From Clostridia bacterium (GTDB taxonomy: Bacteria; Bacillota_A; Clostridia; Oscillospirales; CAG-272): a DNA stretch of 64,000 nt. Both the position numbers and the translations under genes were made by a program. The first letter of the stretch is position 1. Each line of letters opens with the position of its first letter. This document shows, one piece after another, positions 1 through 8,840 of this stretch. The notes under the pieces were generated by a model. It had not been told where the DNA came from. It saw nothing but the letters and a program-made list of their open reading frames with translations, and made no database searches. Location: NCBI GenBank assembly GCA_017452945.1, contig JAFTLD010000002.1, forward strand, positions 1 through 64,000, read 5' to 3'.

Positions 1-348
1 TTTTTGATCGACCTTTTTTCAAAATGGTCGCGGGGGCTTGGGGCAGAGCCCCAAGTCGCCTCCGCTGAGGCGAAATTATCTCGGCGTGTCTTTGTTGCCA
101 AGCTTTTTTCTTTACGCCCGCAGTGTCAAAGAAAAAAGCGGGAATGGATTAGGATGTGTTATATTGAGAAAATTCATTCCGTACTTTTTCTTGGCTATGT
201 AGCCGCAAGAAAAAGTACCAAAAAGAACGGCGAGTGGAAATTTCGCGCCTGCGGGCGCGACCAAGGGCTGCGCGCCCTTGGATGGGCGGTCGCTTTTTGA
301 AAAAAGCGACGCAAAAACTTTCATGAGGGGGCGTCTGTGTGGTGGCGG
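1..348. other. non-coding region with several hairpins
   Basis: No convincing gene is visible in this 348-base stretch. It holds a series of inverted repeats: a stem at 37-55 (CTTGGGGC/GCCCCAAG), one at 57-72 (CGCCTC/GAGGCG), a long stem at 181-218 whose arms are GTACTTTTTCTTG and CAAGAAAAAGTAC, a short one near 245-258 and one at 261-281 (CCAAGGGC/GCCCTTGG), and a last one near 287-308 (GTCGCTTTTT). The possible reading frames across it are rich in Arg, Lys and Phe and have no ribosome-binding site. It looks like decayed intergenic repeat DNA rather than coding sequence. Confidence 0.6.
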
Positions 349-828
349 TTATTTGTGATACGGTGTACCTTTGATAATGGTGAACGCGCGGTAGGTTGCC
401 TCCAAGAGGATCACGCGCATAAGCTGGTGCGGAAAGGTCAGGGCGGACACCGAAAGCCGCAGATCGCACGCGCTCTTGACGCTTGGCGCAAGTCCAAACG
501 ACGAGCCGATCACAAGGCAGATCTCTCCGTGCGTCTGAGAGATCTGCTCGATCTTTTGCGCAAGCTGCTCCGAGGAAAGCTGCTTACCCTCCACGCAAAG
601 CGCGATCTTATAGGCTCTTGGTGACATGGCGGCAAGGATCTGCTTGCCCTCTGCCTCAAGGGCCGCGTCAATTTCCTTTTGCGAGGGCTTGTCCGAAAGC
701 TTGACCTCGGACAGATTTACCTCTGTGAACTTGCAGTAAGCCCCCAGTCTTTTTTTATATTCCTCGGCCGCCTCGCGCAAGTACGATTCCTTGAGCGTGC
801 CTATGGTGATGAGTTTGACGTTGAGCAT
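349..828 (-). CDS. rlmH: 23S rRNA pseudouridine-1915 N3-methyltransferase RlmH
   Basis: The 159-residue product has the normal RlmH length. RlmH is a small SPOUT-class methyltransferase that uses S-adenosylmethionine to methylate pseudouridine 1915 in helix 69 of 23S rRNA, acting on assembled 70S ribosomes. Visible signatures are the N-terminal strand MLNVKLITIGTLKESYL, the SAM-loop region LVIGSSFGLAP, and the conserved C-terminal block around SALTFPHQLMR that ends in the PYHK tail. It is the last gene of a minus-strand run whose preceding gene is a WalJ-type hydrolase, an arrangement common in Firmicutes. A 101-base gap separates the two genes and carries a small TTCGCC..GGCGAA hairpin, so independent transcription is possible. 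Confidence 0.95.
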   Translation of the reverse strand: MLNVKLITIGTLKESYLREAAEEYKKRLGAYCKFTEVNLSEVKLSDKPSQKEIDAALEAEGKQILAAMSPRAYKIALCVEGKQLSSEQLAQKIEQISQTHGEICLVIGSSFGLAPSVKSACDLRLSVSALTFPHQLMRVILLEATYRAFTIIKGTPYHK

Positions 829-929
829 ACGTACTCCTTACAGTAACATAAATACAATCAGAATAGAAATTTGCACGGCGAATTTCACATTTCGCCCTTA
901 GGCGAAATATTTCATTGCGCGTCAGCCGG

Positions 930-1718
930 TTACGGGAGTAACCAGCTGACGTGTACAGGATCGGCCACGCGCAAATTGAAATCCTTGTCGCCAATGGCGC
1001 AAAAGGTTTCGTGAAAGGCCAGGCGCGGTGTGTTGTTCTGCTCGGAAAGATGCGCCAGCAGAATGTTTTTGGTGCCGCTTGCGTACAGCTGTGCGGCAAC
1101 GCTTGCGCAATCCTCGTTGGAAAGGTGTCCCTTTTTTGAGCGGATGCGCAGTTTGAGATCGTACGGGTAAGGCCCGTCCATGAGCATGTCGGGATCATGA
1201 TTGGATTCCAATACCACGGATTCGCAGCCCAAGAGATTTTCCAGAATTTCAGGTGTAATATAGCCGATGTCGGTCGCGTATGCGATCACGGTCGGCTCTT
1301 CACCGTCAAGTGTCAGGCGATAGCCCACCGAGGTGCGGCTGTCGTGCGGTGTGCGAAATGCCTGTACCTGCACGTCACCTATGCGTACGCAGCAAGTCTT
1401 TGCGTCGGGATAGCTGTGAATGATGCTTTCCAGGTGCGGTGCTGCACAGCTCAATCGCTCGGCACTTGCCGCTTGTACGTGAATGGGCAGGGGATAGCGT
1501 TTGCAGAATACGGGCAGCGCGTCAATGTGATCGCGATGCTCGTGCGTGATCAGCACAGCGTCAAGTGAGGCGGGATCTACCCCGATCTCACAGAGCGCTG
1601 CGCAGACCGCCTTGCAGTTCTTGCCCATATCGATCAGAATTTTCGCTCCGGGCGTTTCTATGTACGTGCAGTTGCCCTTTGAACCCGAAAACAGGGTACA
1701 GATACGGTAATTTGCCAT
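930..1718 (-). CDS. MBL-fold metallo-hydrolase, WalJ/YycJ type
   Basis: A 262-residue metallo-beta-lactamase-fold protein. The zinc motif HEHRDH lies near residue 60, and a downstream block has a further Asp (YATDIGYI) and a late His (LLAHLSEQN), which fits the two-metal site of the WalJ/YycJ family. WalJ proteins are linked to cell-wall and DNA-replication coordination in Bacillus and often lie near rlmH, as here; the exact substrate is not established. I chose ATG at 1718 because it follows the stop of the upstream gene by one base; a GTG at 1727 would overlap that gene by eight bases. Length and motif order are normal for the family. Confidence 0.85.
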   Translation of the reverse strand: MANYRICTLFSGSKGNCTYIETPGAKILIDMGKNCKAVCAALCEIGVDPASLDAVLITHEHRDHIDALPVFCKRYPLPIHVQAASAERLSCAAPHLESIIHSYPDAKTCCVRIGDVQVQAFRTPHDSRTSVGYRLTLDGEEPTVIAYATDIGYITPEILENLLGCESVVLESNHDPDMLMDGPYPYDLKLRIRSKKGHLSNEDCASVAAQLYASGTKNILLAHLSEQNNTPRLAFHETFCAIGDKDFNLRVADPVHVSWLLP

Positions 1719-1719
1719 G

Positions 1720-2220
1720 TTATGCACCCAAATATTGCCCCCAAACGCCGCCGAACAGCGTGGGAATGGCCGTCAGGATCAAAAAATCGATGGCTAAAGG
1801 GGTGAACAGCGCAAACAGAACGATGATCATCCATTTGGACTTACGCTTGCAATCCGCACCGTTTTTGATAAACGCCTGCTTTTGCTCCTCGCTCATGCTG
1901 TCCGGCAGCATTTCGGGCATGATATGATCGCGTGTGAATGCACGGTTATAGATAATGTAGACGAACAGGAAAATCGCGCCGGCTGCGGCATAAGCGATCG
2001 GAACGCCCAAGCCAAAGATCTGTGCCGTCAGCAGATATTCCATGTGTTCGGATAGGGAGATCAGAAAAAAGTACAAAATGGTGGAAGCTACCGAGCAGCC
2101 AAGCACCAGCCCAAGCAGCAGCTTGTCCTTTTTGCTTGCGGGCTTGCGCTCGCGAGGCTCGCGCTCTTTTGATGGCTGATTTGGCAGCATGGGGGATGAA
2201 TTCTTTTGGAAAAAAGACAT
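1720..2220 (-). CDS. predicted membrane protein, unknown function
   Basis: A 166-residue protein with a charged N-terminal segment rich in Pro, Glu, Arg and Lys (residues about 1-32), then hydrophobic stretches at about 33-55, 65-92 and 132-160. That suggests three to four membrane helices. Between them lies a soluble loop containing EMLPDSMSEEQKQAFIKNG. It sits between galactokinase (12 bases upstream) and the WalJ-like hydrolase (start one base after its stop), so it is probably translated as part of the same mRNA. I do not recognise a family and assign no function. Confidence 0.75.
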   Translation of the reverse strand: MSFFQKNSSPMLPNQPSKEREPRERKPASKKDKLLLGLVLGCSVASTILYFFLISLSEHMEYLLTAQIFGLGVPIAYAAAGAIFLFVYIIYNRAFTRDHIMPEMLPDSMSEEQKQAFIKNGADCKRKSKWMIIVLFALFTPLAIDFLILTAIPTLFGGVWGQYLGA

Positions 2221-2232
2221 TTTCAGCCTCCG

Positions 2233-3516
2233 TTATGCGATCTTGCACGCGCCAACCTGACGGATGTGCAAGGGCAGGCATGCACCTGCACCCAAAGCGC
2301 TGTCCATAGCCGCACGGAATTGCTCGACGAGTGCGACAGGCACGAACGCCTGAATAGTACCCGCAAATCCGCCGCCGTGTACGCGCCATGCAGCGCTCTT
2401 GCCCGCAAGAACGCGCTCTGCAAGGCAAAGCGCAAGTGAGAGTCCTTGCTCTTCGGGTGCTTTGGTGGTGTAAATGTTCTGCAGATAGCAGAAGGAGGAT
2501 TGTCCGGACGCGCAAACGTGCGAAAGGAATGCGTCAAGGTTGTCGGAAAGGAGTGCCTCGGTCTGTGCCAGTACGCGCTTGTTTTCTGCAAAGAAGTGCA
2601 AAGCACGCAAAACGGCACGGTCACCGAGCTGCTCGCGCAGTGCGGGGATGGCTGCGATCACGTCAGCCTCGTCCACCTCGCGCAGCACCTTCTTGCCAAA
2701 GTAAGCCGCAACCGATTTCATCTCTGCGGGGATGGAGGCATAATCGTCGGTCAGATCGGCATGGTTGCCGCCCGTGTTGACGATGCACAGCGCGTATCCC
2801 GCAGCCGTGATATCAAAGGGAACACCGCGGATGATCGGCTTTGCGGGATCGGCAAAGTCAATGGCAACGATACCGCCGTGTGCGCATGCAATCTGATCCA
2901 TCAGACCGCAGGGCTTGCCAAAAAATTGATTCTCGGCCTTCTGCGACATTTTTGCGATCTCCACGTTGTCCACACAGCCGTTATTATATAAATGGTTGAG
3001 AATGTTTCCGATCATATCCTCAAAGGCAGCCGAGGAGGAAATGCCCGAGCCCTTGAGCACGTCGGAGGTGGTGTAGGCGTCAAAGCCGCCCGTGCAAAGA
3101 CCGTTTTGCACAAACTGTGCGCTCATGCCCGCGATAATGGAGGCGGAGGTTGCGAACTTTTCGGGATCAGGGACATGATAGGCGGTAATGTCCACCTCGT
3201 CCATGGAGAAGCCCTCACTCTTGACGCGGATAACGTTGTCATCGTTGGCAGAGGCTACTGCAATGATATCCAGATTGATGGATGCGGCTACCACGCAGCC
3301 GTGGTTGTGGTCGGTGTGGTTGCCCGAAAGCTCACTTCTGCCGGAAACCGAGAACAGTGAAACGTCACGGTCACATCCCCACAGAGAGGCGAAGGAGTCA
3401 ATGGCTGCCATATAGCGGACCTTTTGCGCTGCAACGGCATCTGCACCGTAAACCTCGGCAAGGCGCGTGTCAAAAGCCCCTTGCGCAAGCGCATTTTTCA
3501 TATCGGTTAATTTCAT
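2233..3516 (-). CDS. galactokinase-like GHMP kinase
   Basis: A 427-residue GHMP-superfamily sugar kinase. The galactokinase signature is present in a variant form, GRSELSGNHTDHNHG near residues 59-73, where the classical enzyme has GRVNLIGEHTDYNGG. The phosphate-binding GHMP motif is VLKGSGISSSAAFE, and the catalytic Asp region reads KPCGLMDQIACAHGG, as in galactokinases. A late glycine-rich motif, WRVHGGGFAGTIQAF, matches GHMP motif 3. The likely reaction is ATP-dependent phosphorylation of galactose at C1 for the Leloir pathway, but no galT or galE is nearby. The start has an AAAGGA site nine bases upstream. A relative acting on another hexose cannot be excluded. Confidence 0.82.
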   Translation of the reverse strand: MKLTDMKNALAQGAFDTRLAEVYGADAVAAQKVRYMAAIDSFASLWGCDRDVSLFSVSGRSELSGNHTDHNHGCVVAASINLDIIAVASANDDNVIRVKSEGFSMDEVDITAYHVPDPEKFATSASIIAGMSAQFVQNGLCTGGFDAYTTSDVLKGSGISSSAAFEDMIGNILNHLYNNGCVDNVEIAKMSQKAENQFFGKPCGLMDQIACAHGGIVAIDFADPAKPIIRGVPFDITAAGYALCIVNTGGNHADLTDDYASIPAEMKSVAAYFGKKVLREVDEADVIAAIPALREQLGDRAVLRALHFFAENKRVLAQTEALLSDNLDAFLSHVCASGQSSFCYLQNIYTTKAPEEQGLSLALCLAERVLAGKSAAWRVHGGGFAGTIQAFVPVALVEQFRAAMDSALGAGACLPLHIRQVGACKIA

Positions 3517-3537
3517 GGTCTTAGTCCTTTCTGCGCA

Positions 3538-3783
3538 TTAAAGCTGCGTTTTGATCTTTTCCAGGCAATCCTCGCAGATGCGCTTATTATTAAAGTACAC
3601 AATGCGGTCGGCATTGTTGCAGAATACGCATGCGGGATGGTATTTTTGCAGGATGATGCGGTTTTCGTCAATAAAGATCTCCAGCGGATCCTTTTCCTTG
3701 ATGTCCATGGTCTGGCGAATGCTGATGGGGAGTACAACTCTTCCCAATTCGTCAACTTTGCGTACAACGCCCGTAGATTTCAT
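3538..3783 (-). CDS. AbrB-family regulator with Cys4 tail
   Basis: An 81-residue transcription factor. Residues 1-47 form a swapped-hairpin AbrB DNA-binding domain (GVVRKVDELGRVVLPISIRQ). Residues 52-78 carry a zinc-ribbon-like tail with two CxxC pairs, CVFC and CEDC. AbrB-type proteins repress transition-phase and stationary genes by binding AT-rich promoters; the Cys tail suggests zinc-supported dimerisation. It has a near-consensus promoter upstream and lies 21 bases before galactokinase, so it may be co-transcribed with it. The start has an AAAAGGAG site. SpoVT is a less likely identity because SpoVT is about twice as long with a GAF-like C-terminus. Confidence 0.88.
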   Translation of the reverse strand: MKSTGVVRKVDELGRVVLPISIRQTMDIKEKDPLEIFIDENRIILQKYHPACVFCNNADRIVYFNNKRICEDCLEKIKTQL

Positions 3784-3829
3784 AATGTGATTCTCCTTTT
3801 ATATATGTTGTTGTTTTTACTGTAGTATT

Positions 3830-3858
3830 ATTATAATAAATCTTGCCTTTTTTGTCAA
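3830..3858 (-). promoter_or_regulatory. sigma-A promoter of the AbrB-like gene
   Basis: On the minus strand a TTGACA box (complement of 3853-3858) is followed after 17 bases by TATAAT (complement of 3830-3835). It reads toward the AbrB-type gene about 45 bases downstream. Both boxes match the consensus. Confidence 0.85.
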
Positions 3859-4034
3859 TAGAGAAATGGAAATAAATGGTGAATTTTCTGAAAAAATGGT
3901 ATTCATGGATAAAAAATGTCGTACTGACACGAATGTGTAGTTTTTTACTTTTATTATGAATTTTTTCACCTTCGCTGTAAGTTGGCTTGATTGATGGGAA
4001 ATACTTCCGGTAAAGAAAGATTTGGGAGGACGAC

Positions 4035-4304
4035 ATGCTGAAGGGTGCGCAAAAGAGAATGTACGTAGTCAAGCTGGGGGAGGATTCGATGTTTGAGGAG
4101 GCGTATTTTGTACTCAAGCGTGAAAAGGGAACAGCACAGGGGAGTGACATGGTCAGCGAGGCAACAAGGATCATTCGTCAAAGCATGGGGCAAGAGGAAA
4201 AACCCTCTTCCTCAAATAAGCGGTGGCAGCATGCCTTGATCGGCTTTGCCCTGGGTGCTTTGAGCGGTGCGGGGATTACGCTCGTTCTTTGTCTGCTTTT
4301 GTAA
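4035..4304 (+). CDS. small tail-anchored protein, unknown function
   Basis: An 89-residue protein with a soluble first two thirds and one C-terminal membrane helix (about residues 67-88, ALIGFALGALSGAGITLVLC) that ends at the chain terminus. This layout suggests a tail-anchored or single-span protein facing the cytoplasm. A GGGAGG site lies five bases before the ATG. It is divergent from the AbrB-like gene and is followed by the RNase J promoter. I do not recognise a family. Confidence 0.7.
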   Translation: MLKGAQKRMYVVKLGEDSMFEEAYFVLKREKGTAQGSDMVSEATRIIRQSMGQEEKPSSSNKRWQHALIGFALGALSGAGITLVLCLLL

Positions 4305-4319
4305 GCTTTTGCGCCCCTG

Positions 4320-4348
4320 TTGACAATTTAGAAAATGTGTGGTATAAT
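4320..4348 (+). promoter_or_regulatory. sigma-A promoter of RNase J
   Basis: TTGACA at 4320-4325 and TATAAT at 4343-4348 are separated by 17 bases. The start of transcription would lie near 4355, giving an unusually long leader of about 158 bases before the RNase J ATG at 4513. Confidence 0.9.
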
Positions 4349-4354
4349 CAATAC

Positions 4355-4512
4355 GACTTACGTGACCGTTTTTGAAATGAGAACCATTTCTGCAAATACA
4401 AATTGAAAAAAGAGCTCTTTGACTCAAACGGGGGCCGTTATACCGTTTGAGGAAGGGCTCGGCTTTTGTGCGCAAAAAAAGAAAGGAGATCCGCGCGCAC
4501 ACGGAGGTATAT
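4355..4512 (+). promoter_or_regulatory. long structured 5' leader of RNase J
   Basis: The leader contains a strong two-part hairpin: CTCAAACGG near 4423-4431 pairs with CCGTTTGAG near 4442-4450, and an outer GAGC/GCTC pair flanks it. A second GGAG motif lies just after the hairpin. No reading frame of note is present. A structured leader on an mRNA for a ribonuclease could serve feedback control; that is inference by analogy with the RNase E leader and has no direct support here. Confidence 0.5.
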
Positions 4513-6606
4513 ATGGCAAAACAAACCAATCGAAATGCCGGCAGTGCCGGAAAAAAGCAATCGGCCAGAAAAAAGAGTGAGAACAAGAGCATCAGCGAAA
4601 AGATCATCAACGAAGCGCTGGAGGAAATCTACGCAAGCGTAGAGGCTGAGCAAAAAAAGAAGCCTGTGCAAAAGGCGGCTAAGAAAAAGGATGCCGAGCC
4701 TGTCAAGCACACCCAAAAAACCGAAGCCCCCAAGGCTGCGGCAGAAAAAGAGCCTGTCAAAAAGACACAGAACAAGACGTCCAAGGCAGCCGGAAAGGCT
4801 GTCAAGCAGCCTGAAATAGTTGAGCAAGCAGCAGAGCCCGCTCCCAAAAAGATCTCGGAGCGCAAAACGCACGTGCGCACCGGCAGACGCAAGGCTGAGG
4901 CTGCACAAAAGGCGCAAACAGCAGCGGCCGTGCAGATAAACCCCGACAGCCGCCTGCGCATCATTCCCTTGGGCGGCCTGAACGAGGTTGGCAAGAATAT
5001 GACGCTGTTTGAATGCGACGACGAGATTTTGATCGTGGATTGCGGCATCGGCTTTCCTGACGAGGATATGCCGGGCATTGATCTGGTCATTCCGGATATG
5101 TCGTACTTGGAGAACAACAGAGAAAAGATCAAGGGCGTTGTGCTGACGCACGGACACGAGGACCATATCGGTGCCGTTCCGTATTTTCTGCGCAGCTTTA
5201 ACGTACCTGTGTACGGCACTAAGCTGACGCTGGGAATTCTCAAAAACAAGCTGGAGGAATTCAAGCTGCCCTGGCAGGCTGACCTTCGTTGCGTGCAAGC
5301 AGGGGACAGCGTTTCTCTTGGCAAGAGCTTTGCCGTGGAATTTATCCGCGTCAATCACTCGATCGCAGACGCCTGTGCGCTTGCCATCAGCACCCCTGTC
5401 GGTCTTGTGGTGCACACGGGTGACTTCAAGCTGGATCTGACGCCCATTGAGGGTGAGATCATGAACCTGACGCGTCTTGGTGAGCTTGGCAAGCAGGGCG
5501 TTTTGCTGCTGATGTGCGAGTCTACCAATGCTGAGCGTCCGGGATATACCCCCTCCGAGAAAAAAGTGGGTGAGTCGCTGGAGTATATTTTCTCGGTCAA
5601 TAAAAATAAAAGAATTGTCATCGCAACCTTCTCGTCCAACGTGCATCGCGTGCAGCAGATTATTGACACAAGCGTGCGTCACGGCAGACGCGTGGCCATC
5701 ACGGGGCGCAGCATGCTCAATATCGTCAGCGCGGCAAGAGAACTGGGATATATGCACGTGCCGGACGGCGTGATCGTGGAGCTGCAGGATATTAAGAGAT
5801 ACAAGCCCGAGGAGCTGACGCTGATCACCACTGGCAGCCAGGGTGAGCCCATGTCTGCACTCTACCGTATGGCGTTCGGTGAGCATAATCAAGTCACACT
5901 GGGGCCCCAGGATCTGGTGGTTCTTTCGGCAAGCGCGATCCCGGGCAACGAAAGCCTGATCAACCGCATCGTCAACGAGATCTCCAAGATGGGCGTCAAG
6001 GTGCTGCACGACTCGGTCGTGGAGGTACACGTATCGGGACACGCCTGCCAGGAGGAGATCAAGCTGATGCAGGCCTTGACAAGACCGACCTACTTTATGC
6101 CTATTCACGGTGAATATAAGCACATGGCGGCCAATGGTGAGCTGGCAAGAAGCATGGGCGTTCCTGCCGATCACATTTTCATTTCGGATATCGGCAAGGT
6201 GCTGGAGCTCTCGGAGAGCGGTGCCAAGTTCACTGGTACGGTACCTTCGGGTAAGGTGCTGGTGGACGGCTCGGGCGTGGGTGACGTGGGCAACATCGTG
6301 CTGCGTGACCGCAAGCATCTGTCGCAGGACGGTTTGATTGTGGTGGTAGCTACGGTGGATATGCACGCAAAATACGTGCTGTCCGGACCGGACATCGTTT
6401 CGCGCGGCTTTGTGTACGTGCGCGAGTCCGAGGATCTGATGGAGCAGATGCGGCAGATTGCAGCGCAGGCTATGGACAAGAGCCTGTCGGGCAGAGATGC
6501 GGATTTTTACGCCATCAAGAACCGTGTCAAGGATGATCTTGGAAAGTTCATCTTTGCGCAGACCAAGCGCAGACCCATGATTTTGCCGGTCATCATGCAC
6601 GTTTGA
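4513..6606 (+). CDS. rnj: ribonuclease J
   Basis: RNase J, a beta-CASP metallo-beta-lactamase nuclease with endonuclease and 5'-to-3' exonuclease activity, central to mRNA turnover and rRNA maturation in Firmicutes. From ATG 4513 the protein has 697 residues; the usual enzyme is about 555. The excess is an N-terminal extension of about 145 residues, rich in Lys, Ala and Glu, and probably disordered. The catalytic core then begins at SRLRIIPLGGLNEVGKN and shows THGHEDHIGA, VVHTGDFKLD, the beta-CASP region with TTGSQGEPMSAL, and PIHGEYKHM. I chose 4513 over ATG 4447 because GGAGG lies six bases upstream of it. It is not clear whether it is J1 or J2. Confidence 0.95.
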   Translation: MAKQTNRNAGSAGKKQSARKKSENKSISEKIINEALEEIYASVEAEQKKKPVQKAAKKKDAEPVKHTQKTEAPKAAAEKEPVKKTQNKTSKAAGKAVKQPEIVEQAAEPAPKKISERKTHVRTGRRKAEAAQKAQTAAAVQINPDSRLRIIPLGGLNEVGKNMTLFECDDEILIVDCGIGFPDEDMPGIDLVIPDMSYLENNREKIKGVVLTHGHEDHIGAVPYFLRSFNVPVYGTKLTLGILKNKLEEFKLPWQADLRCVQAGDSVSLGKSFAVEFIRVNHSIADACALAISTPVGLVVHTGDFKLDLTPIEGEIMNLTRLGELGKQGVLLLMCESTNAERPGYTPSEKKVGESLEYIFSVNKNKRIVIATFSSNVHRVQQIIDTSVRHGRRVAITGRSMLNIVSAARELGYMHVPDGVIVELQDIKRYKPEELTLITTGSQGEPMSALYRMAFGEHNQVTLGPQDLVVLSASAIPGNESLINRIVNEISKMGVKVLHDSVVEVHVSGHACQEEIKLMQALTRPTYFMPIHGEYKHMAANGELARSMGVPADHIFISDIGKVLELSESGAKFTGTVPSGKVLVDGSGVGDVGNIVLRDRKHLSQDGLIVVVATVDMHAKYVLSGPDIVSRGFVYVRESEDLMEQMRQIAAQAMDKSLSGRDADFYAIKNRVKDDLGKFIFAQTKRRPMILPVIMHV

Positions 6607-6779
6607 TGGAAGATTTGGCGAAATATTGTAAAAAAACACAAAAATTAAGTATTTGTTTACAAATCGATTATATTTGCATACTATAAATGCGCTATAATAG
6701 TGCGTGACTGTTTGGATGGGGGTATTATGCCCTCATCGATAACATAATCAAAAAATACAACATAGAGGTGAACCCTGAC

Positions 6780-8747
6780 ATGGGAAAAGGAAACAGAAGC
6801 AGAATTGAAAGAGCCATGACAAGTTCCGCAAACGAGAACAAGAACGTCAAGGCTAACAAGAAAAACAAGGTATCCGGTGCGGGTATCTTTGTCAGCATCA
6901 CGGCAATTCTGGTCGTCATCACTCTGCTGATCGGCGCGATCGGTGTTCTTAACGACGCCGGTTGGTTCGCACGCTCTCAGACTGTAGTCGAGACCGAAAA
7001 TTACCGTGTAAACGGTACCATGATGAATTATTTCTTCATGACGCAGTTCAATAGCTACTATCAGTACTACTATCAGCTGTACAGTGCTTACCAGAGCACA
7101 GGTCTGTATGATAGTGTATATGATCTGATGGGTATCGATCCCGATAAGTCGCTCAAGGATCAGGATATGAAGGTTGCTGAGGGTGCAGACCCCATCACCG
7201 TGTTTGATTACTACATGAATCTGACCGAGGAATACGTAACCAACATGCTGACCTACTGCGAGTTCGCAACCAAGGAAGGCATTACGCTGACCGAAGAGGA
7301 TTATGAAGAGATCGAGCATTCCATTGAGCACATGGAAGAGAATTACGAGAGCCAGAAGAGTCTGTACGAGCAGTTCGGCATGGCTTACTATAACACCTTC
7401 TCCGCATACCTGTCCGCAACCTACGGTACGGGTGTTAAGGTTAAGGATATCCGTGCTTGCATGGAGCTGAGCACTCTGGCATCCAAGTTCGCTGAGAAGC
7501 TGAATGATGAGACAGAGGCAGAGATCCTGTCTGACGAGACCCGTGAGGCAATCGAGCAGTATGTAAAGGACAACCCCGCAAACTTCTTGATGGCGGATTA
7601 CTACAGCTATCAGTTCTCCGTAACCTCCAAGAATTATGAGAACGACGCTGATTTCGAGGCTGCAAAGGCAGAGATCCTCGAGAAGGCTAAGAAGCTGGCA
7701 GAGGTTGAAGGCAAGGATGCTTATAAGGCAGCTGTTCTTGAGCTGATTAAGGAATCGGAATTGAAGACCTACCGTGAGAAGAACTGGTCTACCTTCCTGA
7801 AGGAAAATGATAACGATGAAACCAAGGCTGAGGAGGCTCTGCTCAAAAAGTTCAATGAGAGCGAGTGGACCGAAGCAAGACAGACTGTGAAGTTTGATGC
7901 AACTCTGACCACCGGTTACAAGTATCCCACTACCCTGACCGATCTGAGCAAGTGGGTCTTCGGCTATGATGCAGGCGAGCACACCGATGATTGCGATCAC
8001 GAGGGTGAGCACGAGAAGGATCAGGAGGCTGCTAAGAAGGGTGATATCACCTACTTCGAAAACACCACCGAGAAGGAAGAGACCATCAAGACCGAAACTA
8101 CCACCGCTGCTACCACCGAGGAGACCACCGAGGGCGCAGCAAAGAGTGCTGAAACCACTACCGAAGAGCAGACCACCGGTAGCTCTTCTACCTCCACTTC
8201 CAACAAGGTAAAGGTTACCACCTATACCGTAACCGTTCACTTGCTGGAAAAGGAAACATACCGCGATACTCAGCAGACCGAGAAGTTCGGTTATGCACTG
8301 TTCACCAGCAAGGAAGATGCAGAGAAGTTCCATGCAGAATTTACTGCACAGCAGACCAAGGATCTCGATACTCTGATCGACGTTCTTGACCACATGCACG
8401 AGGAGATCACCGTAAGCAGCTACGATGCAGTAGAGAACTACGTTCCCGGTACCGTGAAGAAGAACCAGAGCATTGAAGGCGTTGACAGCTGGCTGGAGAC
8501 CGCAAAGGCCGGTGACGTTTCGGCTGTGACCGAGGTTGTTAAGACCACGACCACTACCAAGGACGGCGAGACTCAGGAAACCAAGACTACCTACTATGCA
8601 GTGATGGTTTATGAAGGCCAGGGCTATGAGGCTTGGTTCTATAATGCACTGGTAGGCGCTACCACGGTTGCAGTAAACGACTGGTATGATGAGAACGGTC
8701 TTGAGCTGACCTACAACGAAAAGGTTTACAAGTATATTGATATGTAA
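6780..8747 (+). CDS. membrane-anchored foldase-like protein with Thr/Glu-rich linker
   Basis: A 655-residue protein. A basic cytoplasmic segment of about 35 residues is followed by one membrane helix (about 34-60, GIFVSITAILVVITLLIGAIG), so the bulk lies outside the cell. The region after the helix, with a Tyr-rich helical stretch, resembles the N-terminal domain of SurA/PrsA-type foldases; I cannot see a clear parvulin active site. Near residue 400 there is a short His/Asp/Glu cluster, EHTDDCDHEGEHEKD, which could bind metal, and then a low-complexity Thr/Glu linker of about 45 residues. ATG 6780 is preceded by an AGAGG site at nine bases; GTG 6768 is in frame but lies inside that site. Function is inferred only. 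Confidence 0.7.
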   Translation: MGKGNRSRIERAMTSSANENKNVKANKKNKVSGAGIFVSITAILVVITLLIGAIGVLNDAGWFARSQTVVETENYRVNGTMMNYFFMTQFNSYYQYYYQLYSAYQSTGLYDSVYDLMGIDPDKSLKDQDMKVAEGADPITVFDYYMNLTEEYVTNMLTYCEFATKEGITLTEEDYEEIEHSIEHMEENYESQKSLYEQFGMAYYNTFSAYLSATYGTGVKVKDIRACMELSTLASKFAEKLNDETEAEILSDETREAIEQYVKDNPANFLMADYYSYQFSVTSKNYENDADFEAAKAEILEKAKKLAEVEGKDAYKAAVLELIKESELKTYREKNWSTFLKENDNDETKAEEALLKKFNESEWTEARQTVKFDATLTTGYKYPTTLTDLSKWVFGYDAGEHTDDCDHEGEHEKDQEAAKKGDITYFENTTEKEETIKTETTTAATTEETTEGAAKSAETTTEEQTTGSSSTSTSNKVKVTTYTVTVHLLEKETYRDTQQTEKFGYALFTSKEDAEKFHAEFTAQQTKDLDTLIDVLDHMHEEITVSSYDAVENYVPGTVKKNQSIEGVDSWLETAKAGDVSAVTEVVKTTTTTKDGETQETKTTYYAVMVYEGQGYEAWFYNALVGATTVAVNDWYDENGLELTYNEKVYKYIDM

Positions 8748-8760
8748 TTGATACAGACAA

Positions 8761-8788
8761 AGTGGCATGGACGCGTCCGTGCCATTTT
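8761..8788 (+). terminator. hairpin terminator after the foldase-like gene
   Basis: GTGGCATGGAC pairs with GTCCGTGCCAT (one G-U pair each way) and is followed by TTTTGT. It lies 15 bases after the stop codon. Confidence 0.8.
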
Positions 8789-8840
8789 GTCCATTTGCAG
8801 CATACAATAACAGGGAAGTTATGAAAGAAGGGAAAACGAC

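Noticed and set aside
4438..6639. 733-residue open frame on the minus strand
   Set aside because: It lies opposite RNase J, has no ribosome-binding site, and its composition (many His, Arg, Leu) is that of a shadow frame.
6681..8807. 708-residue open frame on the minus strand
   Set aside because: It is opposite the foldase-like gene and has no start signals; the strong codon bias of the real gene opens the frame.
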